DNA of 34,767 bases from assembly GCA_937921555.1 (NCBI GenBank), contig CAKZUV010000191.1, positions 1-34,767 of the forward strand. The letters are read 5' to 3'. The notes under the pieces were generated by a model. The model was not told the DNA's origin. It ran no database searches and saw only the letters and a program-made list of their open reading frames with translations. Within the stretch, counting starts at the first letter, position 1; each line of letters starts with the position of its first letter. The translations under genes and the position numbers were made by a program. Shown here piece after piece: positions 27,253-34,767 of the stretch. Source of the stretch: an uncultured Saprospiraceae bacterium (GTDB lineage: Bacteria > Bacteroidota > Bacteroidia > Chitinophagales > Saprospiraceae).

Positions 27253-28752
27253 GTGAAAAAAGTAAATCTAATCATATTTGTTCTCCTTGCACTTTTCATG
27301 TCCTGCAACCCGGAAAAAAACCACGAGCGTCAAGCAGCAGAAACACCAAAACCCAATGTGTTATTTATCGCCGTCGATGATTTGAATACCTGGCTGGGCT
27401 GTCTGAATAATTTTTCTAACACTAAAACTCCAAATATTGACAAGTTGGCAGCGCAGGGTGTTTTATTCTCTAATGCCCATTGTCAAGCTCCGTTGTGTGG
27501 CCCGTCCCGTGCCTCCGTCATGACCGGTTTGCGCCCCTCCACGACGGGAATGTATGGAATGACGCCCGATGAGCAAGTACGTTCTGACAATCCAGTTACC
27601 AAAGACATTACCTTCCTTCCCGAATATTTTAAAGAGAATGGATACCACACGATGGGTATCGGAAAGTTGTTTCATGTTTATGCGCCAAAAGGATTATTTG
27701 ACGAAGAAGGAGGCAGAGTGAGAGGTTTTGGTCCTCATCCGGAAAAACGATTTGTCTGGGATGGATTTGGAACTTCAAAACAAAAAAAGGAAAAATATGG
27801 ACGGACCAATACAGATTGGGGGGCGTTTCCTGAGACAGATTCTTTGATGCCAGACCACCAATCCGTTGATTGGGTAATCGAACATTTAAACAAAAAATAT
27901 GAGAAACCATTATTTATGGGTTTGGGATTTTTGCGTCCTCATGTCCCTTTGTATGTTCCGCAAAAATGGTTTGATATGCATCCACTTGAAGGAATCGAAG
28001 TACCACCTTATTTGTCAGATGATTTAAATGACATTCCGCCCGTCGGTCTGCAAATTAATGATTTGCCGATGATGCCATCTACGGAATGGGCAAAGGAAAG
28101 TGGTGAATGGAAAAAGATTATTCAGGCTTATTTAGCTTGTGTAAGTTTTGTTGATTATGAATTAGGACGGGTGATGCACGCGCTGGAAAAAAGTGAACAT
28201 GCCGACAATACGATCATCGTTTTATGGTCTGACCACGGGTATCGTTTAGGAGAAAAAGGAACGTTTGCAAAACATGCGTTATGGGAAACCGCCACCCACG
28301 TCCCCTTAATATTTGCAGGACCTAATGTGCCAAAAGGAAAAATAGTCGATGCCCCCGTCGAACTACTTTCCCTCTATCCTACTCTTTTAGCATTAACCGG
28401 TCTACCCGCTTATAACAGAAATGAAGGTAAAAGTTTAGTACCTATGATGAATGATAAAAAGCAGGAAGAAGGAGCTTTCGCATTAACCACGTTCGGAATG
28501 AATAATCATGCGGTGAAGGCTAATGGAAATCGCTACATCAGATATGAAGATGGAACAGCGGAATTTTATGACCATAAAAAAGATCCAAACGAATGGACGA
28601 ATGAAGCTAAAAACCCAAATTACAAAAATGAAATAACTGCCCTGAAAAAATATTTACCAACCACCAATCTGCGCTGGGACGCAAATTCTAATTACCCGTT
28701 CCAACCTTATTTTGTGAAGCAAAAGCAACGGGTAAACGGGGCAGCAAAATGA
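27253..28752 (+). CDS. S1-family sulfatase lipoprotein, iduronate-2-sulfatase-like
   Basis: 499 aa with a GTG start at 27253, chosen because it begins the signal VKKVNLIIFVLLALFMSC (lipid Cys18). A longer frame from 27157 would overlap the lyase gene and add a non-signal leader. Metal-site VDD near 41-43; formylglycine motif CGPSR with Cys82; WSDHGYRLGEKG and the KHALWE active-site stretch later. Similar overall to iduronate-2-sulfatase (FLRPHVPLYVP, CVSFVDYELGR). Third gene type in the block acting after the lyase. Sulfate position attacked cannot be told from sequence. Confidence 0.92.
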   Translation: MKKVNLIIFVLLALFMSCNPEKNHERQAAETPKPNVLFIAVDDLNTWLGCLNNFSNTKTPNIDKLAAQGVLFSNAHCQAPLCGPSRASVMTGLRPSTTGMYGMTPDEQVRSDNPVTKDITFLPEYFKENGYHTMGIGKLFHVYAPKGLFDEEGGRVRGFGPHPEKRFVWDGFGTSKQKKEKYGRTNTDWGAFPETDSLMPDHQSVDWVIEHLNKKYEKPLFMGLGFLRPHVPLYVPQKWFDMHPLEGIEVPPYLSDDLNDIPPVGLQINDLPMMPSTEWAKESGEWKKIIQAYLACVSFVDYELGRVMHALEKSEHADNTIIVLWSDHGYRLGEKGTFAKHALWETATHVPLIFAGPNVPKGKIVDAPVELLSLYPTLLALTGLPAYNRNEGKSLVPMMNDKKQEEGAFALTTFGMNNHAVKANGNRYIRYEDGTAEFYDHKKDPNEWTNEAKNPNYKNEITALKKYLPTTNLRWDANSNYPFQPYFVKQKQRVNGAAK

Positions 28753-28873
28753 TTCAAGTCAGGACACTTCAGGATAGGTGCCCGTGTAAATACAGTTAAC
28801 TTGAGACAAAATACTTATGCCTTAGACTTTATATAAAAAAATTCTTTTTAACGGTACAAACGCTAACCTAAAA

Positions 28874-30526
28874 ATGAAGATAGTATCTCAAGTATCAATA
28901 GTCTTTTTTTTAACACTCATTTTTTTGAGCTGTGGCTCCTCAAAATCAGACAAAAAAAAGAATCATCAAAAAAGACCAAACATCGTATTCATATTTGCCG
29001 ATGATTTAGGCTGGACGGATCTAAGCACAGGAAACACAAATGAAAACAGAGGATCTGCAATTTATGAAACTCCCGTAATTGATAAACTGGCATCTCAGGG
29101 AATGTCTTTTACAAATGCATATACCAATCAAAATTGTGCACCATCAAGAGCCGCGCTAATTAGTGGCCAATATCCTGCCGGTGCAGATAATCAGGTTTAT
29201 AATGTTGGATCTCTGAAAAGACAAGACCAAAGAACCAAAGGATTTCCCAATGTCCTGATTGAACCATTCAAGCAAAAAAAAGTAATTTCAGAAGATGGAA
29301 TTAATATGTTTGATATACTAAAAACCCAAGGTTATCACACGGCATTGGTGGGTAAAAGTCACGGCACGCCACATCCTTTAAAAGGTGATTTCGGGATTGA
29401 TTTACCGGCAGACATTCACCATATTATAGCAGCTCCTATTGACGGAAAAAGAACAAAATCCTTTTACTTAGCTTTAAATGCTGATACAAAAGGATGGACT
29501 TTTAATTCGGAGTTTGTCGATAAATACGCAAATCCTTATGATGATGAATATATCAATACCATTTTAAAACCTTTTCATTCACCATCAGATGTCGCGCTTT
29601 TAAAAGGAACACCAAAACATCTTACAGATGCGATCGGCGATTTTTGTGCAGACTATATCAAAGAAAAAGCCAATGGCGAACATCCGTTTTTTTTATATGT
29701 ACCTTTTCACGCAGTACATTCTGATGTTACCGGTAGGAAAGATTTAACTCAAAAATATTTAGAAAGAGGTTTAAAACCTAAGATAGCGGAATACGCTTCT
29801 ATGATTGAGTTATTAGACCAAAATGTTGGAAAAATAGATCATGCATTGAGAGATCCAAATGGAGATGGCAATCTTGAAGATAATATTTCAGAAAATACCA
29901 TTTTTATATTTTATTCTGATAATGGAGGTTTATTTAAAAACACACCACTGAAAGGTAAAAAAGGAAATTTAACGGAAGGTGGAATCAGAGTTCCGTTAAT
30001 TTTCAGATACCCGAATGTGATTGCTAAAAATACAATCACGAATCAAGCGGTTCATTGCATTGATTTTTTACCGACTTTCGCAGAATTAGTCGGCGTAGAT
30101 ATAGCTAAACTTAAAAAGAAGGATGGAACTCAACCTAAATATGACGGGGCTTCATTCGCTAAAATTCTAAAAGGAGAAGCAAAAAGAATCTCAAGAGAAA
30201 AATTGTTTTGGCACTTGCCGGGATATATGGATGAACGTTTTTCTCCAACGACCTTGCTGCAAAAAAGAATTGAAAATGAGTATTACAAACTGTTTTATTT
30301 TTATGAAACAGAGGAATTTGAATTGTATAATATAACGAATGATATTTCTGAAAAAAGAAATATTTTAGAAAACCCCTCATCCACAGAAATGGAAATTGCT
30401 TTACAAATGAACGCGGATATGCTAACCTGGTTAAAGACAAACAATGCGCCAACTGGAACTTGGGTGAAAAATGGAAAAACAGTACCCTACCCTGAAATGG
30501 AGGGCGTTAAAAAATATAAAAAGTGA
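28874..30526 (+). CDS. S1-family sulfatase lipoprotein, arylsulfatase A/GALNS-like
   Basis: 550 aa. Lipoprotein signal MKIVSQVSIVFFLTLIFLSC, Cys20. FADDLGWTDL at 41-50 binds the metal; formylglycine motif CAPSR has Cys88; the second metal region is SDNGG with the KGKKGNLTEGGIRVPLIF stretch, typical of arylsulfatase A-type enzymes rather than IDS-type. It thus belongs to a different S1 branch from its neighbours at 20767, 27253 and 32017 and probably takes a different sulfate position. A 121-bp gap precedes it, the largest within the second half of the block, so a secondary promoter is possible. Its stop overlaps the next start. Confidence 0.92.
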   Translation: MKIVSQVSIVFFLTLIFLSCGSSKSDKKKNHQKRPNIVFIFADDLGWTDLSTGNTNENRGSAIYETPVIDKLASQGMSFTNAYTNQNCAPSRAALISGQYPAGADNQVYNVGSLKRQDQRTKGFPNVLIEPFKQKKVISEDGINMFDILKTQGYHTALVGKSHGTPHPLKGDFGIDLPADIHHIIAAPIDGKRTKSFYLALNADTKGWTFNSEFVDKYANPYDDEYINTILKPFHSPSDVALLKGTPKHLTDAIGDFCADYIKEKANGEHPFFLYVPFHAVHSDVTGRKDLTQKYLERGLKPKIAEYASMIELLDQNVGKIDHALRDPNGDGNLEDNISENTIFIFYSDNGGLFKNTPLKGKKGNLTEGGIRVPLIFRYPNVIAKNTITNQAVHCIDFLPTFAELVGVDIAKLKKKDGTQPKYDGASFAKILKGEAKRISREKLFWHLPGYMDERFSPTTLLQKRIENEYYKLFYFYETEEFELYNITNDISEKRNILENPSSTEMEIALQMNADMLTWLKTNNAPTGTWVKNGKTVPYPEMEGVKKYKK

Positions 30527-32010
30527 ACAGGAAATTCCCCATAATATTGTTATCAGTAATAATATTCAGTTTAATTGGATATTTGCTTCATAAGAATTCA
30601 AAATCAGACGCTTTTGCTAAAGTTGAAAACCAGCAACATCAAAGCAGCCAACCAAACATTATATTTTATTTAGCAGACGACCAGGATGTTTATGATTATG
30701 GTTGTTATGGTAATGAAAAAGTAAAAACGCCTGCGGTAGATCGTTTGGCAAAAGAGGGAATGTTATTTACCAATGCGTTTACCGCTCAAGCCATTTGTGC
30801 GCCGAGTCGGTCGCAAATTTTTACTGGAAAATATCCGCTTAAAAATGGTTGTTTTGCAAATCATACGGCCACAAAACCCGATATTGAAAGTGTAACTTCC
30901 AGAATGAAAAAACTAGGTTACGAAGTTGTTTTAGCAGGAAAAAGTCACGTAAAACCAGATAAGGTTTATGATTGGGATAAAGCATGGGAACCGGTTCCTA
31001 AAAAAAATGTACCAAGAGATTATATTCCTTTGGACAGCATTGAAAACTATTTTAAAACTGCAAAAAAACCGTTTTGTATGTTTATTACTTCAAAGTATCC
31101 GCATGGTAAATATTTTGAGGTCAACAACCCGAATGCAGAAGACATTAAGTTTTTTCCATTTAACGAAAGTAAGAAAACCGATAAAAAATTTGTCGCAAAA
31201 AAAGCAGGCTACTACAGAAGTATTGCGGAAGATAACACGCAAATAGAAAAAGTATTAGATTTGACAGATGAGCATTTGGATGAAAACACCTTGTTTATTT
31301 ATAGTGCAGACCACGGAGTTTCAGGAAAATTTACCGTCAAAGATATTGGTTTAAAAGTGCCGTTTGTTGCACGTTGGTCAAAAGTTATAAAGCCTAATTC
31401 GACCTCTAATCAACTCATTCATTATACCGATGTCTTACCAACGTTTCTGGAAATAGCCGGTGGTGAAGTTACAGATGATATGGATGGACATAGTATTTTA
31501 CCTTTATTAAAAGGTGAGGACGTTCCAATAAATAAGTATGTTTATGGAGTAAGAACAAATCAGAATATTTTAAATGCTGAAATATTTCCGTCAAGAATGA
31601 TTCGAGATAAACGGTATAAATACATTCGTAATTTTAATGCTTTAGAAGTGCTGGAACAAAATTTAACAGGAAAGTCTAATGTTGATTATTTTATCAAAAG
31701 AGGCGCGAATAAATTTAATAACGAACCCTTTGAAGAATTGTATGATTTACAAAACGACCCTTTTGAAATACAGAATTTGGCTCAAAATCCGGAATTAAAA
31801 ATAATTAAAGAAAAGTTGACTAACGATTTATTTATTTGGATGAAATCTCAGGGCGATTTTCTAAATAATGAATTAGGAAATATGCCCATCATTACTCCAA
31901 AAGGAAAAAAAGGTTTTAAATTGGACCAGGACACCCCAACCAGAAAAATCGCCGATTCGCTAAAAAATACTTTAACTAAAGACGATTACATCATCATTAA
32001 ACATTGGTAA
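30523..32010 (+). CDS. S1-family sulfatase, membrane-anchored or exported
   Basis: 495 aa with a GTG start overlapping the previous stop (GTGA), which indicates translational coupling. Residues 5-23 are a hydrophobic signal or anchor (FPIILLSVIIFSLIGYLL) without a lipobox. ADDQD at 51-55 and formylglycine motif CAPSR with Cys92; the second metal site reads SADHG. It is shorter in the middle than the IDS-like paralogues and has the LxVPFVARW stretch, recalling the sulfamidase/S1_8-type branch; the subfamily is uncertain. Acts on a sulfate ester of the same glycan. Confidence 0.9.
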   Translation: MNRKFPIILLSVIIFSLIGYLLHKNSKSDAFAKVENQQHQSSQPNIIFYLADDQDVYDYGCYGNEKVKTPAVDRLAKEGMLFTNAFTAQAICAPSRSQIFTGKYPLKNGCFANHTATKPDIESVTSRMKKLGYEVVLAGKSHVKPDKVYDWDKAWEPVPKKNVPRDYIPLDSIENYFKTAKKPFCMFITSKYPHGKYFEVNNPNAEDIKFFPFNESKKTDKKFVAKKAGYYRSIAEDNTQIEKVLDLTDEHLDENTLFIYSADHGVSGKFTVKDIGLKVPFVARWSKVIKPNSTSNQLIHYTDVLPTFLEIAGGEVTDDMDGHSILPLLKGEDVPINKYVYGVRTNQNILNAEIFPSRMIRDKRYKYIRNFNALEVLEQNLTGKSNVDYFIKRGANKFNNEPFEELYDLQNDPFEIQNLAQNPELKIIKEKLTNDLFIWMKSQGDFLNNELGNMPIITPKGKKGFKLDQDTPTRKIADSLKNTLTKDDYIIIKHW

Positions 32011-32016
32011 AACAAC

Positions 32017-33441
32017 ATGAAATCACTTTTAAAATGTATAGTTATTACACTTCTTTTTTTATCATGTAATAATGAAAAAAAAGATACGGCGGTCATGGAA
32101 GAAAAAAAGCCAATGAACATCTTGTTCATTGCGGTTGATGATTTACGGCCTGAACTTAATTTTTACGGTGCTCATCATATTCAGTCTCCCAACCTCGATA
32201 AATTAGCCGACAAGAGTTTGGTATTTAACCGTGCGTATTGTAATATTCCTGTTTGTGGTGCATCCCGGGCAAGTCTATTAACCGGAATGCGCCCTACAAG
32301 AAAGCGTTTCATCAATTATAGTACGAGAGTAGATGTTGAAGTACCTTTTGCTACGTCCCTGCCAAAGCTTTTAAAACAGAATGGTTATACTACCATTTCA
32401 AATGGAAAGAATTATCATCATAATTCGGATGATAGTTTAGCATGGGATTATAAATGGTTTCCGGAAGGTAATATCAGAAATTATCAACTGGAAAAAAATA
32501 TAATTGAAAACGGTCGCGCGAACTTAGCCATGGGAGGTGCCAGCGCTTTTGAAAATGCGGAGGTGGACGATACCGCTTATTTTGATGGAGAAATTGCCCA
32601 AAAGGGAATAGAAGATTTAAGACGTTTGAAAAATAATAAAGAGCCTTTCTTTTTGGCTTTGGGTTTCATGAAACCTCATTTACCATTTAACGCACCAAAA
32701 AAATATTGGGATTTATATGATAGCAATCAAATTGAATTGCCTGAAAGTTATGTGCAACCAGCATCTACCCCAAAAAAGGCATTCCACAACTACGGCGAAT
32801 TACGTAACTATGGCAATATCCCAAAGAAAGGGACTTTACCGGAAGATTTAGCAAAAGAATTAATTCATGGGTATTATGCCTGCGTGAGTTATGTCGATGC
32901 ACAAATTGGATTGGTGCTGGACGAATTGGAGCGGACAGGTTTAGCTGACAATACGATTATTGTTTTGTGGGGCGACCACGGTTGGAACTTGGGGGAGCAT
33001 CAACTTTGGTGCAAACACGTAACCTTTGAAACCGCGCTCCGGACACCTTTGGTCGTAAAAATACCTGGGAAAACAAAGGGTGAAAAATCAAATTCGATTA
33101 TTGAATATATTGATATATATCCAACGCTTTGTGAACTTTTAGGGTTGGAAATACCGGAAACCGTGGAAGGGAAAAGTTTGGTTCCCATCATAAATGGTCA
33201 AGCAAATAGTAAGGACTGGGCCGTTTGTAAATTTAAAGATGCCGTAACTTTAATCAAAGGCGATTTATTTTATACTGAATGGACGGATGACGCAGGAGTT
33301 GCTTATGAGCGGATGTTATTCGACCATACATCAGACCCTCTGGAATTAGATAATTTGGCGGAAAAAATTGAACACCAGGAAATCGTAGTTGAACTATCAA
33401 AAGAATTACGTCAAAAATGGGGAAATGATTTCCTAAAATAA
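32017..33441 (+). CDS. S1-family sulfatase lipoprotein, iduronate-2-sulfatase-like, CGASR variant
   Basis: 474 aa. Lipoprotein signal [17 protein letters not shown], Cys17. [13 protein letters not shown] binds the metal. The formylglycine motif is CGASR (Cys80), with Ala where the other four sulfatases have Pro; C-x-A-S-R is an accepted variant for maturation by anaerobic-type maturases. [16 protein letters not shown] is the later metal/active-site region. It shares [17 protein letters not shown] and the [15 protein letters not shown] region with the sulfatase at 20767, and the DNA is also near-identical there, so a recent duplication or conversion is likely. It starts six bases after the previous stop. 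Confidence 0.93.
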   Translation: MKSLLKCIVITLLFLSCNNEKKDTAVMEEKKPMNILFIAVDDLRPELNFYGAHHIQSPNLDKLADKSLVFNRAYCNIPVCGASRASLLTGMRPTRKRFINYSTRVDVEVPFATSLPKLLKQNGYTTISNGKNYHHNSDDSLAWDYKWFPEGNIRNYQLEKNIIENGRANLAMGGASAFENAEVDDTAYFDGEIAQKGIEDLRRLKNNKEPFFLALGFMKPHLPFNAPKKYWDLYDSNQIELPESYVQPASTPKKAFHNYGELRNYGNIPKKGTLPEDLAKELIHGYYACVSYVDAQIGLVLDELERTGLADNTIIVLWGDHGWNLGEHQLWCKHVTFETALRTPLVVKIPGKTKGEKSNSIIEYIDIYPTLCELLGLEIPETVEGKSLVPIINGQANSKDWAVCKFKDAVTLIKGDLFYTEWTDDAGVAYERMLFDHTSDPLELDNLAEKIEHQEIVVELSKELRQKWGNDFLK

Positions 33442-33456
33442 GAGCTTGTCTAAAGC
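33442..33456. repeat. Lone terminal repeat of the MITE-like element
   Basis: GAGCTTGTCTAAA directly follows the sulfatase stop codon TAA, matching the element's end and its usual TAA flank. No partner end is seen nearby before the next gene at 33478, so this is a remnant or chance similarity to one end. Confidence 0.4.
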
Positions 33457-33477
33457 GGTCAAAAATATATCAAGTCG

Positions 33478-34635
33478 ATGCAAAAGAATAAATTAGCAAA
33501 CCTCCTGTCACTTATCATAATCTTGATGACGATCAGTAGTTGTTCGTCAAAAAAAGAAACAACATTATTATTTATTGGAAGTTTTACGGATAAGCAACCC
33601 GGCAAGGGAATATCCATCTATGAGTTCAATAATGAAACAGGTGAAGCCGAATTGAAATTTCAATTAGACAGTCTTATCAATTCGTCTTTCTTACGGCTTT
33701 CGCCAAATGGGAAATTTCTCTATTCAGTCGTCGAAAGCCAAATGCCCTATCATGGCAAAATAGCTGCTTTCAGCATCGACTCCCTGAAGGGAAAAATTTC
33801 ACTATTAAATATGCAGGATTGTGGTGGCAGAAATCCAGTACATCTGGAGATAGATAAAACGGGTCAATATCTTATCAATTCAAATTATACCGACCCCAGT
33901 CTTAGCGTTTTCAAAATAAAACCGGATGGCAGCTTAAATGAAAATTCACAAACCATTCCTTTTCAGGGAAGTAGTATCATCGCAGAAAGGCAAGCAATTG
34001 CTCATATTCATTCCTCCAATTTTTCCCCGGATGGAAACTACTTATTCGCCCAGGATTTAGGGGCAGATAAAATTCATAAATTTAATATTGTTAAAAATAA
34101 AGAGGGAGATATATCCCTGCAAAGAGATTCTCCAATAGATGTAAAACCGGGTAGCGGCCCGAGACATTTCACTTTTCACCCAAGTGGCAAATACGGCTAT
34201 GGTATTACTGAATTGAGTGGAAAAATAACCGCCTACAAATTCACAAAAGACAGCTTGGAATTTTTAGAAGACTATCAGGCAAATCGTAAAAGCCAGGATA
34301 TTTACCGCTCGGCAGATATTCATATTTCGCCGGATGGTAAATTCCTATACGCTTCTAATCGCGGTCCGGAAGAAAATACCATTGCCATTTTTTCTATAAA
34401 CCCAATAGACGGTAAATTAAAGTTGGTGGGTCATGAATCTACTCATGGCAATCATCCAAGAAACTTTGCAATTGATCCATCCGGCAATTTTTTATTGGTC
34501 GCCAATCAACGTTCCGATAAAATTGTAATTTTCCGACGCCACCTAAAAACCGGAAAATTAAACAAACTACCTCATGAAATAATGCATGGCACCCCTTCAA
34601 GTCTGCAAATGCGAACTTATAAATTTCATCAATAA
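33478..34635 (+). CDS. Lactonase-family beta-propeller lipoprotein (6-phosphogluconolactonase-like)
   Basis: 385 aa. Lipoprotein signal MQKNKLANLLSLIIILMTISSC (Cys22). The body is the seven-bladed lactonase fold (PF10282 type): FIGSFTDKQPGKGISIYEF, FLRLSPNGKFLYSV, GRNPVHLEIDKTGQYL, SNFSPDGNYLFAQDLGADKI, GSGPRHFTFHPSGKYGYGI, DIHISPDGKFLYASNRG, and GNHPRNFAIDPSGNFLLVANQ. Family members hydrolyse sugar lactones such as 6-phosphogluconolactone, but an exported lipoprotein cannot act on a cytosolic phosphate sugar, so an unphosphorylated aldonolactone or a glycan-binding role is more likely; that is inference. Last gene of the block, 36 bp after the last sulfatase. Confidence 0.85.
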   Translation: MQKNKLANLLSLIIILMTISSCSSKKETTLLFIGSFTDKQPGKGISIYEFNNETGEAELKFQLDSLINSSFLRLSPNGKFLYSVVESQMPYHGKIAAFSIDSLKGKISLLNMQDCGGRNPVHLEIDKTGQYLINSNYTDPSLSVFKIKPDGSLNENSQTIPFQGSSIIAERQAIAHIHSSNFSPDGNYLFAQDLGADKIHKFNIVKNKEGDISLQRDSPIDVKPGSGPRHFTFHPSGKYGYGITELSGKITAYKFTKDSLEFLEDYQANRKSQDIYRSADIHISPDGKFLYASNRGPEENTIAIFSINPIDGKLKLVGHESTHGNHPRNFAIDPSGNFLLVANQRSDKIVIFRRHLKTGKLNKLPHEIMHGTPSSLQMRTYKFHQ

Positions 34636-34705
34636 CTTGTAAGTAATGGTCGAATAATAAGTTCCGCATTTTGGCAAGGGAATTTTGGTTCAAGATGAGG
34701 CATGA

Positions 34706-34764
34706 ATTCGCAAAGCGAATGAACCGCTTGCGGATGGGCTGGCTCAAGACGATGCCATAGCATC
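34706..34764. repeat. Short hairpins at the right edge
   Basis: ATTCGC/GCGAAT (34706-34720) and GATGC/GCATC (34751-34764) are perfect small inverted repeats in the non-coding tail after the lactonase gene. Part resembles the inner hairpin of the MITE-like element (GATGCCTTAGCATC). It may be the start of another repeat or element cut off by the window. Confidence 0.3.
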
Positions 34765-34767
34765 CTG

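Overview
The window is from a low-GC, probably marine member of the Bacteroidota. The evidence is a SusC/SusD pair, several proteins with type IX secretion system (T9SS) C-terminal sorting tails, lipoprotein-type exported hydrolases, and very large Cys-rich adhesins with HYR-like, dockerin-like and cohesin-like domains. These adhesins are frequent in Saprospiria-like lineages; that placement is an inference. No rRNA, tRNA or CRISPR was seen.

Left part (1-7177, minus strand): two paralogous secreted adhesins with nearly the same signal peptide and N-terminal half. The first runs off the left edge and ends, as far as visible, in a tandem array of 30-residue Cys/Asp repeats. The second is complete (1610 aa) and ends in a T9SS tail. 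Middle left (7789-11661, plus): two paralogous secreted proteins, each with a jelly-roll lyase-like domain (best guess PL28-like ulvan lyase), one or two copies of a ~135-residue trefoil-like module, and a T9SS tail. The same module sits in the 1610-aa adhesin. 11662-12571 holds a dispersed repeat and the remnant of a DUF4145-like gene.

Right part: a polysaccharide utilisation locus. susC-susD read leftwards from 17239. A nine-gene block reads rightwards from 17482: GH2, IDS-like sulfatase, GH106 alpha-L-rhamnosidase, BNR-type (PL25-like) ulvan lyase, four more S1 sulfatases and a lactonase-fold lipoprotein. Rhamnosidase, uronate lyases and many sulfatases together point to a sulfated rhamnose/uronic acid polymer, most likely green-algal ulvan. 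Proposed flow: secreted or surface lyases cut the polymer, SusD/SusC capture and import fragments, and exported sulfatases, GH106 and GH2 trim them. No unsaturated-glucuronyl hydrolase (GH88/GH105) and no sulfatase-maturing enzyme lie in the window.

Structure not explained by genes: (1) a shared motif, consensus CAGYAYAGYACAGGATAC, lies upstream of the two adhesins, the first lyase, susC and GH2, as an inverted pair in the susC/GH2 gap; it looks like a common operator. (2) A MITE-like element with GAGCTTGTC ends and TAA duplications occurs as two 159-bp copies, a 54-bp deletion copy and a lone end. One copy is inserted into the loop of a different palindromic repeat, which also occurs intact before GH106. 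(3) Another dispersed repeat occurs at 2089 and 11679.
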